A stretch of DNA of 10,535 nucleotides from Acidobacteriaceae bacterium (GTDB lineage: Bacteria; Acidobacteriota; Terriglobia; Terriglobales; Acidobacteriaceae): positions 12,893-23,427 of the forward strand of contig PMWR01000328.1 of assembly GCA_003166055.1 (NCBI GenBank), in the 5' to 3' direction. Position 1 is the first letter of the stretch. Each line of letters starts with the position of its first letter. The translations under genes and the position numbers were made by a program. This document shows positions 1 to 7,328 of this stretch, one piece after another. Under the pieces are notes generated by a model that had not been told where the DNA came from, searched no databases, and saw nothing but the letters and a program-made list of their open reading frames with translations.

Positions 1-206
1 ATGCTGAAATAAAACGCAAGTTGAAGGCCCGGCGACGGAATCGCGCGACCCATGCCATGGTTGCCGGGAAAGGTCGAGTCCATCAGGAGCACGTGGTGCA
101 CAAACTGGTAGTTCGAGTCGAAGTCGGTTACGTTGTTGAAGACAACCAGCGTGTAGTTGAGAGCGATTCCCGCCAGCAACAACAACTTCGCAGCGCGTGT
201 AATCAT
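1..206 (-). CDS. DUF2165 family membrane protein, N-terminal part
   Basis: The gene starts at the ATG at 206-204 and runs off the left edge, leaving 68 residues. The visible protein has a short basic N-terminus, a hydrophobic helix (about residues 8-23) and then the pattern FNNVTDFDSNYQFVHHVLLM followed by DSTFPGN and GRAI. This matches the start of the DUF2165 family: predicted small integral membrane proteins of roughly 160 residues with about four helices and no established function. The ATG overlaps the TGA stop of the upstream cytochrome gene (ATGA at 206-203), and a strong Shine-Dalgarno (AAGGGGAG) lies inside the end of that gene five to six bases upstream. The two are therefore almost certainly co-transcribed and translationally coupled. 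A membrane partner for the secreted cytochrome is a reasonable inference but unproven. The start is well supported; the family call rests on remembered consensus. Confidence 0.8.
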   Translation of the reverse strand, partial: MITRAAKLLLLAGIALNYTLVVFNNVTDFDSNYQFVHHVLLMDSTFPGNHGMGRAIPSPGLQLAFYFS

Positions 207-1072
207 CGAGTCTCCCCTTCGGCAGCAAATGTTTTGAAATATGCGGTCAGTGCGTTCAGCGTCGCATCGTCGTAGCCCGCATGGGCCGGCATCTTTGCGC
301 CGGGATTGACAGACGCCGGATTGCGAATGATCTGGCGAAAGCGTCTGCCATCATCGTTCGCAATTTGAGCCAGCTTCGACCATGTGCGCCCGGCCATCGT
401 CCCACCCTCGGCGCCCATGTTGTGACAGCGAAAACAGTCCTGGCGCGCGATGATGAACCCCTCTTGCACCTGCTCGTTCTCGCGACCATTTGCACCGGGA
501 CGAATTGCGCCAAAGACCTCGGATTCCGTGCGCAACTCAATGCGGACGACGCCGAATGGAACCTGCGGCTCGTCTTCATGGGAGAGCACCTTGAAGGCCG
601 GCCTGAAGAATGGATGCGAGATCAGGTACGGCTTCATCGATCCGCCGTATTCTGAGGGCGGCCAGTGTTCGCGCGGCTGACCATTGATGCGCAGCACCAG
701 CAGTGGATGATGAGTTGCGAGATAATCCGGCGGATAGTTGGCGCGATACTTGTCGTAGCAAATGGCGACAATCAACAGATCCTTCGGTGCTTTACCGATG
801 AGGTGCGCGAGGGCCACAAGCGACGCCCCTTCGATCTTTGTATTTGGGGGAAAGTTCGAGTCGTCGCTGACGGTGTAGGTCTCCTGCGCCAGGCGCAACA
901 AATCCTCATAGCGAATGAAACGCGAGGAACCCGGAGGCAAGCCCGCAAGCTCTCCACCAACCTCGAGGTCTCCGTCTGAAGACCGATCGACATGCAGAAG
1001 GATTTTGGAATCTGCCGCAGGCAGTGCGCCCAAAGCGACGCCGACCAGCAACGGTAGAAAGGCTCGAAGCAT
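203..1072 (-). CDS. Secreted c-type cytochrome fused to a molybdopterin-oxidoreductase-like domain
   Basis: This 289-residue protein starts with a short hydrophobic signal peptide (about residues 1-20, ALPAADS region), so it is probably exported to the periplasm. Residues about 35-185 resemble the small sulfite-oxidase-like molybdopterin domain: YEDLLRLAQETYTV, a region with Cys105 followed by YDKYRANYPPDYL, then HPLLVLRINGQP and KPYLIS. The C-terminal 80 residues form a class I cytochrome c: haem site CFRCH at 213-217 and a probable axial Met261 in GAKMPAHAG, then a final helix ending in ALTAYFKTF. A periplasmic electron-transfer role is likely; the substrate is unknown. Whether a molybdenum cofactor is really bound is uncertain, since the domain is small and Cys105 is only a candidate ligand. 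The start ATG at 1072 is preceded by AGGATGAGG, a good ribosome site. It forms an operon with the DUF2165 gene and diverges from the RidA gene. Confidence 0.82.
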   Translation of the reverse strand: MLRAFLPLLVGVALGALPAADSKILLHVDRSSDGDLEVGGELAGLPPGSSRFIRYEDLLRLAQETYTVSDDSNFPPNTKIEGASLVALAHLIGKAPKDLLIVAICYDKYRANYPPDYLATHHPLLVLRINGQPREHWPPSEYGGSMKPYLISHPFFRPAFKVLSHEDEPQVPFGVVRIELRTESEVFGAIRPGANGRENEQVQEGFIIARQDCFRCHNMGAEGGTMAGRTWSKLAQIANDDGRRFRQIIRNPASVNPGAKMPAHAGYDDATLNALTAYFKTFAAEGETR

Positions 1073-1144
1073 GGCCTCATCCTAACTTGACTCGATGAGA
1101 AGAACCAAGAAATCTCCCGCCGCGCATGGTACATTCAAAGGCAA
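1073..1144. promoter_or_regulatory. Divergent intergenic region, probable two-way promoter
   Basis: This 72-bp gap separates the cytochrome gene (leftward) from the RidA-amidase-HpxZ operon (rightward), so promoters for both must lie here or within the coding ends. A TTGACT hexamer at 1087-1092 resembles a -35 box, but there is no good -10 match 16-18 bases downstream. A TACATT hexamer at 1130-1135 resembles a -10 element but sits too close to the ATG at 1145 and lacks a matching -35. The ribosome site for the RidA gene is AAAGG at 1137-1141; that for the cytochrome is AGGATGAGG at 1083-1075. The role as a divergent promoter region follows from gene orientation; the exact elements are not resolved. 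Confidence 0.45.
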
Positions 1145-1618
1145 ATGACGCAGCTTTCATCGCCTGAAGAATCGCTCGCCTCCCTCGGTTTCGAACTCCC
1201 GCAGTTGCCTGCGGCAGGCGGCAATTATGTCTCCGCCAAGCGGGTGGGTGAAATCGTCTATCTCTCCGGAGTCATCTCCACCGGCCCGCAGGGCATCATC
1301 ACCGGAACGGCTGGTTTGGACCGCACCATCGAAGAAGGCTACGCAGCAGCCAGAGCTTGCGCGCTCACGCAGTTGGCGGTTCTCAAACGCGAACTCGGTT
1401 CGCTCGATCGCATAGCCGAAGTGCTTACTGTGAACGGCTATGTGAACGCCGACCCCGGATTTGCGGACTCGCCCGCGGTGATCAACGGCGCTTCGGACCT
1501 GCTGGTGGCCGTGCTGGGAGAAGCAGGCCGGCATGTGCGCGCGGCCGTCGGCGTGAGCGCGTTGCCACGCAATGCACTGGTCGAAATTCAGATGAGTGTG
1601 AGGGTGAAGGAATCATGA
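1145..1618 (+). CDS. RidA/YjgF/YER057c/UK114 family protein
   Basis: This 157-residue protein belongs to the RidA superfamily, specifically the longer bacterial subgroup often called YjgF-like 1; classic RidA is about 128 residues. Visible family features are the YLSGVISTGPQG strand-turn near residues 39-50, the helix with AARACALTQLAVLK, the SLDRIAEVLTVNGYVNADPGF segment (86-106), and the C-terminal VRAAVGVSALPRNALVEIQ segment (131-149). Arg132 sits at the place of the carboxylate-binding arginine of RidA (Arg105 in the enteric enzyme), and Glu147 matches the conserved acidic residue. Active members hydrolyse reactive enamine/imine intermediates such as 2-aminoacrylate; relatives such as RutC act in pyrimidine breakdown. 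They are cytoplasmic trimers. The gene is first in a three-gene run; its TGA stop overlaps the ATG of the amidase gene (ATGA, 1615-1618). The ATG at 1145 has AAAGG three bases upstream, slightly close but the only sensible start. Confidence 0.9.
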   Translation: MTQLSSPEESLASLGFELPQLPAAGGNYVSAKRVGEIVYLSGVISTGPQGIITGTAGLDRTIEEGYAAARACALTQLAVLKRELGSLDRIAEVLTVNGYVNADPGFADSPAVINGASDLLVAVLGEAGRHVRAAVGVSALPRNALVEIQMSVRVKES

Positions 1619-2562
1619 GCGAGCACATCCTGTCGGCCGAACCCACCCATTCCGTGTGGGACCGATCCCTTGCGCCGCGTTTGCGCATTCAGCCGGGAGA
1701 TGAGGTGCAGATTGAGTGCGTGGACGCGAGCGGCGGCCAGGTGCGGCCCGGGATGACCACCCAAGAATACCTGGCCATCGACCGCAGCCGCGTTCACGCG
1801 CTCACTGGGCCCATCTGGATCGAGGGAGCCGAGCCTGGCGACGTATTGCAGATCGATGTGCTGGCCACGCGCCACGCCGACTGGGGCTGGTCCAGCGTCG
1901 TTGAGGGCCTTGGCTTTCTCAAAGATCGATTTCGCGAACCCTATCTCTTTCATTGGGATCTCGACGGCGAGTCCACCAGTTCGCTGGCTCCGGCTGTTGT
2001 GCCGGTGCGGCCATTTCTTGGAGTCATGGGCGTGGCACGCGCCGAGGATGGCAAATTCCGCACCCGCCCGCCAGGTCCCTTCGGCGGCAATCTCGATGTA
2101 CGCGAACTATGTGCCGGTTCCCGGCTTTATTTACCGGTCTTCAACCATGGCGCCCTCTTCAGTTGCGGTGACGGCCACGCGGCGCAGGGCGATGGGGAGG
2201 TCTGCATCAACGGCATCGAGTGCCCGCTCGACGTGACGCTCGGCTTTCACCTGCACAAACAGCAGCCGCTCGCGGGTCCGCTGGTTGAGGCCAGTGAAAA
2301 GGCCGCGGCCGACTCCTCCGCCGACGCGTGGGTGGTGGTGCAGACGGGAACCGACCTAGCCGACGCCGCCCGCATCGCAACCGGCCGCATGGTCGATCTG
2401 CTCGTGAGCCGATGGGGGTTCACTGAAGTCCATGGGTATATCCTGTGCAGCGTGGCGCTCAAGCTGCGCTTAAGCCAGGTGGTCAACGAACCCGTCTATA
2501 CCGTCAGCGCCGCCCTGAGCAAGCAAATCTTGCCCGAACGGGAGCTGTTCCCAACCCAATGA
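1615..2562 (+). CDS. Acetamidase/formamidase family amidohydrolase (FmdA/AmdA)
   Basis: This 315-residue protein is a clear FmdA/AmdA-family member, enzymes that hydrolyse short amides (formamide, acetamide) to ammonia and a carboxylate. Diagnostic features in order are HSVWDRSLAPRLRIQPGDEV (12-31), TGPIWIEGAEPGDVLQIDV (64-82), PFLGVMGVA (133-141), the GPFGGNLDVREL segment with GGN at 157-159, and the core FNHGALFSCGDGHAAQGDGE (176-195), followed by Glu202. The His188 and acidic residues of the GDGH and GDGE motifs are the likely active-site and metal-region residues. Its length is normal for the family. The reading frame is open upstream to 1357, but the ATG at 1615 is preferred because it overlaps the RidA stop as ATGA, has GAAGGA just upstream, and the extra 86 residues would be an arginine-rich antiframe shadow of RidA. 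The stop overlaps the next start. The true substrate here is unknown: an amide, carbamate or ureide fits the neighbours. Confidence 0.93.
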   Translation: MSEHILSAEPTHSVWDRSLAPRLRIQPGDEVQIECVDASGGQVRPGMTTQEYLAIDRSRVHALTGPIWIEGAEPGDVLQIDVLATRHADWGWSSVVEGLGFLKDRFREPYLFHWDLDGESTSSLAPAVVPVRPFLGVMGVARAEDGKFRTRPPGPFGGNLDVRELCAGSRLYLPVFNHGALFSCGDGHAAQGDGEVCINGIECPLDVTLGFHLHKQQPLAGPLVEASEKAAADSSADAWVVVQTGTDLADAARIATGRMVDLLVSRWGFTEVHGYILCSVALKLRLSQVVNEPVYTVSAALSKQILPERELFPTQ

Positions 2563-2945
2563 CCATTAACGATCCCGAAATTGTGGCGGAGCTCCGTGCA
2601 CTCTATCCGCGCTATGAACATGCCCTTGTGACAAACAATGTGGAAATCCTGGTCGAAATGTTCTGGGCCGGTCCCGAGGTCATGCGGTTTGGCGTTACGG
2701 AAAACCTCTACGGCCCCGATGAACTGGAAGCCTTCCGTAAAGCCCGGCCCATAGCCAACCTGGCGCGCACCATCACCCGGCTCGACATTGTGACCTTTGG
2801 ACGCGATTTTGCCAGTATTACGCTGGAATTTCAGCGCTTTACAGCCGCGGGCAAAGTTCATGGCCGGCAAAGCCAGGTATGGGTAAGGCTGCCGGAGGGC
2901 TGGCGCATCGTCGAAGCGCATGTCTCCCTGTTACCCCCTCAATGA
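2559..2945 (+). CDS. hpxZ: HpxZ/AtzH-like protein (DUF3225, NTF2-like fold)
   Basis: This 128-residue protein matches the HpxZ/AtzH family: the opening MTINDPEIVAEL, the RYEHALVTNNVEILVEMFW helix (18-36), VMRFGVTENLYG (41-52), EAFRKARP (57-64), TFGRDFASITLEF (79-91), GRQSQVWVR (102-110), and the ending WRIVEAHVSLLP. HpxZ genes lie in oxalurate catabolism clusters; AtzH is reported to convert 1,3-dicarboxyurea to allophanate in cyanuric acid breakdown. From memory, Tyr22 and Arg46 matter in AtzH; here Tyr19 and Arg43 occur with the same 24-residue separation, which suggests an active enzyme. It starts at the ATG overlapping the amidase stop (ATGA, 2559-2562); the nearest GGGAG is about 14 bases away, so translation probably depends on coupling. 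It is the last gene of the triad. Unlike the known clusters, no AtzE/HpxW-type amidase lies beside it. Family call is strong; exact reaction is inference. Confidence 0.88.
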   Translation: MTINDPEIVAELRALYPRYEHALVTNNVEILVEMFWAGPEVMRFGVTENLYGPDELEAFRKARPIANLARTITRLDIVTFGRDFASITLEFQRFTAAGKVHGRQSQVWVRLPEGWRIVEAHVSLLPPQ

Positions 2946-2967
2946 GCATGTCGTTCCAAGCCTTTAC

Positions 2968-2989
2968 AGCCCTCGGGCTCAAAATCTTT
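2968..2989 (+). terminator. Weak candidate terminator after the RidA-amidase-HpxZ operon
   Basis: Twenty-three bases after the HpxZ stop, AGCC (2968-2971) pairs with GGCT (2976-2979) around a CTCG loop, followed by CAAAATCTTT. The stem is short and the T-run is interrupted, so this would be a poor intrinsic terminator. It is listed because it is the only hairpin near the end of the operon; read-through or factor-dependent termination is equally possible. Confidence 0.2.
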
Positions 2990-3179
2990 AGATGATCTTT
3001 ATGCGAAATTCGGTATCCTAACCTAACCCCGTAGTACAGCCCGAACCAGACACCAAATCAGAACTATTCGACCAGGCTCTTACCCTTTTCTTTTTTGAAT
3101 GAACTGGAACTTCCTCGTTTTCATTCGGTTGAACGTTTATTGATCCATCAGAAAACCTATGGGGAAATCCATAACTACC

Positions 3180-3183
3180 GAGG
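3180..3183 (+). promoter_or_regulatory. Ribosome binding site bearing on the TonB receptor start
   Basis: GAGG at 3180-3183 is the only Shine-Dalgarno-like motif before the receptor. It lies only three bases from the GTG at 3187 but nine bases from the in-frame TTG at 3193, which is the more usual spacing. There is no in-frame ATG nearby. The initiator is therefore non-ATG either way, and the choice changes the protein by only two residues. Confidence 0.45.
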
Positions 3184-3186
3184 CCT

Positions 3187-6100
3187 GTGACTTTGAAGCA
3201 CTCTGTGCGCACCTACCCCTCTCTGCATTCCCGACTGCTCGCATTCGCGGCAGCCGTTGCGCTGTGTTGTTCCCCTCTGTTGGCACAGCAGACGCTCGGC
3301 GGCATTACCGGTGAGGTAACAGACGCATCAGGTGGTGTGATTCCAAATGCCAAAGTCAAAATCGTGGATGAGCAGACCTCGCTCACTCGTACCACCACGA
3401 CCAACGAATCGGGCACCTACAACTTTGTCAACCTACCCATCGGCACCTATACCCTTTCCTATACAGCCGAAGGCTACGATGTGCAGAAGACGGAGCATAT
3501 CACCGTGCAGGCCAACCGTACGGCCACGGTCAATGCCTCACTCAAAATCGGCCAGACCTCAACCACGATTGAGGTGGAAGCTTCGCCCCTGATGAACGCC
3601 GTGGATACCACGGTTGGATACGTTCTCGACAAGACGGAGATTGCATTGGTGCCGCTTCCAACCGGGAGTTTTACCGGTCTGGCCACCCAATCCACGGGCG
3701 TTACGGCTGAGTTGAGCAGTGGAACGGGCACAAATTCCGGCCTCGGCAACGCTCCCATCTGGGCCAACGGCCAGCGCGATACCTCGAACTCATTTCTGCT
3801 GAATGGCGTCGACGCCAGCAACCTGTTCAACGGAAAGAGCACCAGCCAGGTCGCATCGGCGCGCGTTATCAATTCCACCGGCGTTCAGACCAGTCCCGGC
3901 GGCGGTGGTGGTGAGATTCCGTCCGCGGCCTCCATTTATCTCTCCATCGGAAACGCCATTCCCACCCCCGCGCCTGAGTTCATTGCGGAAGTGCGCGTCA
4001 ACGCATCCATGTACGACGCTACGCAAGGTTCCACATCCGGTGCGCATATCGATCTCAGCACCGCTTCAGGCACGAATGACCTGCACGGCACGGCGTATAT
4101 GCACCGCGGCACCAACTGGATCAACGCCGCACCGTTCTTTTTCAATCAGGATTCGGACGTCCCGGCGAACGACAAAGTCCCGCAGTTGCATCGCTACATC
4201 GCTGGTGGCACCCTGGGCGGCCCGATTATCAAGAACAAACTCTTCGGCTTCATCGGCTATCAGCACCTGCACGTCTCGGACGCGGAGATCGGCGATTCTT
4301 TCTTCGACGTTCCCGTTGGGCTCACCGACGACCGTTCTGCAAATGGTTTGGCGAATGTAAGCAACAGCTCGTTCGGCGCCAGCACCTACATCAACAACCC
4401 CATCACATCCGCCAATGTTGACCCGCTTGCTCTAATCCTGTTCAACTCGCCCGCGCTCCCCGGCGAACCCGGCAAGTGGCTTATCCCCAACGATGCGCGC
4501 AATGGCGTTGCGCCCACCGTCGCCCATCTGGACAATGTCTTCATTCCCGGCACCTCGCGCTTCACCGCCGATCTGGCCGTCGCCGATCTTGACTGGAACG
4601 CCACCAAAAAGGACACGCTCGCGCTCAAGTACTTCTATCAGCACGATCCCACCATCTCACCCTACTCGTACTCCAGCGTGCCAGGCTTCCCCGAACACCT
4701 CGATTCCGGCGCGCAGGTCGCCGCCCTTACCAACACGTTCATCGTCAACTCCAACCTCAGCACCACCCAAACCCTTGGCGTCATTCGCGAGAAGAACTGG
4801 GGCGACAATGAGCAGGCCTTTGGCCCCGGAGCCATCCCCGGCGGCTCCGCCGGCACCGGGACCATCAACATGTTCGGTTCGAACTACTTCCCCGGCATCT
4901 CCATCTACAACGTGCTGGGCAACAATCAGCCATCCGGTGTGAGCAACGTCTTCTTGAACATCGGCCCCAACGCGGAATCGCAGTCTTCGAATACGGGTGT
5001 CTTCCAGAACCGCCTGGCTCCACGGGGTGACGCAATCTGGATCCTCGGTAAGCACACCGTTAGTTTTGGCGGCAGCTATACCTACACGCAGCTCAACACC
5101 ATCGACAAGCGCACAGGCACAGGCACGGTGGCCTCAGACGATTTCAGCCAGTTCATGCAGGGCTTCGTCACTCCAGGCAGCTCGACTACAGGCTTCTACG
5201 TCACCTCGTTCCTGCAAGGCAATGCCAACCGCTACTATCGCGCCAACCAGCTCGGCACATATCTCCAGGACAAGTGGCAGGTCACGCCAACCCTCTCACT
5301 CACCGCCGGCGTGCGCTATGACTGGGACGGCGGCCTCACTGAGAAATACGGCCGCATCTTCAACTTCGATTCCAGCCTCTACAGCTACAACGCATCGTCC
5401 GACATCATTTCAAACTCTGGTCTGATCATCGCCGGCAACAACGCGAACGGAACCAAGGGCGTGAGCAACACCACCCTCACCGGCCGTCAATGGGGCATCG
5501 GACCGCGCATTGGCGTCGCATGGGCCCCGTCTGCCAATCACAACACGGTGGTATTCCGAACCGGCGCAGGCATCTACTACGATCGCGGCGAGCTGTTCAC
5601 CTACTTCTCGCCCGGCTACGCCATCGGTACTGTCACCGGCGGTCCCTTCGGTGTCAATCAGCAGCTACCCTTTGTCAATGTCTCGTCCTGCCCCAGTTCT
5701 TCGCAGTCTCTCTACCAGTACTACATCCCCACGTGCGGCGGAAACGGCGGCTTCGGGCCGCCCACCGGTCCACCCACCGCTCAATCCGGAAATCTCGAAA
5801 ACCCCTACGGCACTGCTCTTGAATACCCGGCGCCAAGCAGCCCCAAGGCCTCTGACCTGGAGAACTACCTTCCCAACGCCTGCAGCATCCTGAACTATGG
5901 ATTTGGCGGCATCCCCGGCGTTTGCCCCAATACCCCGAATACCGAGGCGACCAACAACGGCGAGCCGATTTCGCTCGGCGTCTTCGACCGCCGCAACAAG
6001 CTGCCCTACACCATCAACTACACCCTCGACATGCAGTGGCAGCCGCGCCCCGACATCGCGGTTGAACTTGGGTACGTCGGCAATGTGGGCCGCCACCAGA

Positions 6101-7251
6101 TCATTCCAGTGCCCTTCAATCAGCCCAACATCGCTTCTCCCACCAACCCTGCTCTCTCCGGCAACCCGGCAAACACGCAGACCTGCAGTTACGGCTACAA
6201 CGTCGGCGGCGCCAGCCTCACCCCCGGCTGCGGCGCCGGCACTGGAACCGGCTCCGGCTACCTCGCAACCTATGAAGGCGGCAACGTCGACCTGCGCGTT
6301 CCCTACATCGGCTACGCCGCGGAATCCATCGACTACCTCGCCGCCGGCGTCGATGCCTACAATGCGCTCCAGGCTCATATCGAAAAACGCATGAGCCGCG
6401 ACTTCCAGATCGGAGCATCCTACACCTGGTCCCACTCGCTCGACGAGCAGAGCGGTCTGGGCCTCTTCTACAACGGCAACAATCCCGTTGACCTCCGCAG
6501 CGGCTACGGTTCGTCCGACTTCGACCGCACCAACATCTTCAACATCAACTACGTCTTCCAATTGCCCGATCTCGCCAACCGCCACTCGCTCACCGGCAAG
6601 ATCATCGATCAGTGGTCGCTCGCCGGACTGGCCGTTCTCCAAAGCGGTCAACCCTACAGCGTCATCGACTTCTCTGGCGCCATAGGCAGCATCTACTACT
6701 CAACCTCCGACGGCATCACCAACCCCATCGTTCCCCTGGCTCCAGGATGTTCTGCCCGGACCGCCGTCACCAAAGCTTCAGGAGCATGGACGCCGTCCGG
6801 CGGGGCACCCGCGCTGAAGGCCTCCTGCTTCACGCTTCCGCTGCTTCCCGCAGGTGGCCTCGGCGGCGCAATCCCCACCTCCGATCCGTTTGAAACCGGG
6901 TACACCACCGGCCAGCGCAACATCTTCCGCCAGTCCGCGCAGAAGCGCGCCGATGCTTCCCTCGTCAAGATGCTCCCCATTAGCGACCGCTTCAACCTGA
7001 AGTACACCTTCGACGTCTACAACCTGACCAACACCACCAGCTTCGACGTCCCTGGCAATGAAGTCTCTCAGAACGCAGGCTACAACGCCTTCCCTGTGTC
7101 GGGCACGCCGGTCCTGCCTGGGACTTGCAACGCGGCCGGTCAAGGCACAGTGCCCGGAAGCTTCTACAGTTGTCCCAGCGGCCTTGGCCTCGTCACTCAC
7201 ACCATCGGCAGCCCGCGCCAGATTCAAATGTCTCTGCACCTCGACTTCTAA
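3187..7251 (+). CDS. TonB-dependent receptor with carboxypeptidase-regulatory-like domain (Oar-like)
   Basis: This 1354-residue outer-membrane protein has a signal peptide ending near Ala33 (SPLLA, then QQ). It continues with a CarboxypepD_reg-like Ig-fold domain (about 37-120: GGITGEVTDASGGVIPNAKV, GTYNFVNLPIGTYTLSY) and a plug-like region (about 140-300) with NGQRDTSNSFLLNGVD, then ASMYDATQGSTSGAHIDL and SGTNDLHGTAY. The long beta-barrel holds GGTLGGPIIKNKLFGFIGY, GTYLQDKWQVTPTLSLTAGV and, near the end, FRQSAQKRADASLVK and YNLTNTTSFDVPGNEV. It closes with a terminal Phe (MSLHLDF), the usual outer-membrane assembly signal. This architecture is typical of the acidobacterial Oar/OmpA-like TonB receptors; the ligand is usually a complex organic or carbohydrate and cannot be read from sequence. 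No short TonB-box was pinned down. The start is a GTG (3187), or TTG (3193) judged by the GAGG spacing. The gene stands alone, between the amidase operon and a convergent operon, and ends 24 bases before a strong stem-loop. Confidence 0.93.
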   Translation: MTLKHSVRTYPSLHSRLLAFAAAVALCCSPLLAQQTLGGITGEVTDASGGVIPNAKVKIVDEQTSLTRTTTTNESGTYNFVNLPIGTYTLSYTAEGYDVQKTEHITVQANRTATVNASLKIGQTSTTIEVEASPLMNAVDTTVGYVLDKTEIALVPLPTGSFTGLATQSTGVTAELSSGTGTNSGLGNAPIWANGQRDTSNSFLLNGVDASNLFNGKSTSQVASARVINSTGVQTSPGGGGGEIPSAASIYLSIGNAIPTPAPEFIAEVRVNASMYDATQGSTSGAHIDLSTASGTNDLHGTAYMHRGTNWINAAPFFFNQDSDVPANDKVPQLHRYIAGGTLGGPIIKNKLFGFIGYQHLHVSDAEIGDSFFDVPVGLTDDRSANGLANVSNSSFGASTYINNPITSANVDPLALILFNSPALPGEPGKWLIPNDARNGVAPTVAHLDNVFIPGTSRFTADLAVADLDWNATKKDTLALKYFYQHDPTISPYSYSSVPGFPEHLDSGAQVAALTNTFIVNSNLSTTQTLGVIREKNWGDNEQAFGPGAIPGGSAGTGTINMFGSNYFPGISIYNVLGNNQPSGVSNVFLNIGPNAESQSSNTGVFQNRLAPRGDAIWILGKHTVSFGGSYTYTQLNTIDKRTGTGTVASDDFSQFMQGFVTPGSSTTGFYVTSFLQGNANRYYRANQLGTYLQDKWQVTPTLSLTAGVRYDWDGGLTEKYGRIFNFDSSLYSYNASSDIISNSGLIIAGNNANGTKGVSNTTLTGRQWGIGPRIGVAWAPSANHNTVVFRTGAGIYYDRGELFTYFSPGYAIGTVTGGPFGVNQQLPFVNVSSCPSSSQSLYQYYIPTCGGNGGFGPPTGPPTAQSGNLENPYGTALEYPAPSSPKASDLENYLPNACSILNYGFGGIPGVCPNTPNTEATNNGEPISLGVFDRRNKLPYTINYTLDMQWQPRPDIAVELGYVGNVGRHQIIPVPFNQPNIASPTNPALSGNPANTQTCSYGYNVGGASLTPGCGAGTGTGSGYLATYEGGNVDLRVPYIGYAAESIDYLAAGVDAYNALQAHIEKRMSRDFQIGASYTWSHSLDEQSGLGLFYNGNNPVDLRSGYGSSDFDRTNIFNINYVFQLPDLANRHSLTGKIIDQWSLAGLAVLQSGQPYSVIDFSGAIGSIYYSTSDGITNPIVPLAPGCSARTAVTKASGAWTPSGGAPALKASCFTLPLLPAGGLGGAIPTSDPFETGYTTGQRNIFRQSAQKRADASLVKMLPISDRFNLKYTFDVYNLTNTTSFDVPGNEVSQNAGYNAFPVSGTPVLPGTCNAAGQGTVPGSFYSCPSGLGLVTHTIGSPRQIQMSLHLDF

Positions 7252-7274
7252 TCTGAAGCCCCTCCATCGACAAC

Positions 7275-7306
7275 AAAGGGCGGCCGCGCAATGCGCCCGC
7301 CCTTTT
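7275..7306. terminator. Strong stem-loop terminator between convergent operons
   Basis: AAAGGGCGG (7275-7283) pairs perfectly with CCGCCCTTT (7297-7305). Inside it, GCGC (7286-7289) can pair with GCGC (7293-7296) around a three-base loop, leaving a two-base CC bulge. A run of four T (7303-7306) follows on the plus strand, and three A (7275-7277) precede it, giving three T after the hairpin on the minus strand. It sits between the receptor stop (7251) and the DUF3891 stop (7329), which converge. It should terminate the receptor transcript well and may also stop the minus-strand operon less strongly. Confidence 0.85.
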
Positions 7307-7328
7307 GCTTCTCCGGATTTCATCCTCT

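Larger units (their letters stand above)
2946..3186 (+). promoter_or_regulatory. 241-bp intergenic leader upstream of the TonB receptor
   Basis: This gap is visibly more AT-rich than the flanking genes and lies between the HpxZ stop and the receptor start, so it should hold the receptor promoter. It contains a pyrimidine tract TTTTCTTTTTT (3086-3096), a short inverted repeat GGAACTTCC (3106-3114), and -35-like TTGAAT (3095-3100) and TTGAAC (3129-3134), but neither has a convincing -10 at the usual spacing. Just after the HpxZ stop is a small hairpin, AGCC/GGCT around 2968-2979, without a clean T-run. No RNA gene or believable coding region was recognised here. Confidence 0.4.

Noticed and set aside
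1087..1135. TTGACT (1087-1092) and TACATT (1130-1135) as one promoter
   Set aside because: The two hexamers are 37 bases apart, more than twice the usual spacing, so they cannot form one sigma-70-type promoter.
1357..1614. An 86-residue upstream extension of the amidase reading frame
   Set aside because: It is out of frame with, and overlaps, the RidA gene, gives an Arg-rich sequence unlike the family, and the ATG at 1615 has both a ribosome site and an ATGA overlap.
3018..3212. A 64-codon minus-strand frame in the leader of the TonB receptor
   Set aside because: It overlaps the receptor start, has no clear ribosome site and shows no recognisable family; it is better read as part of the regulatory gap.
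5665..6651. A 328-codon open frame on the minus strand inside the TonB receptor gene
   Set aside because: It lies fully antisense to a well-supported receptor, its product is a low-complexity Val/Ala/Gly/Asp-rich chain with no recognisable domain, and long antisense frames are expected in GC-rich genes.
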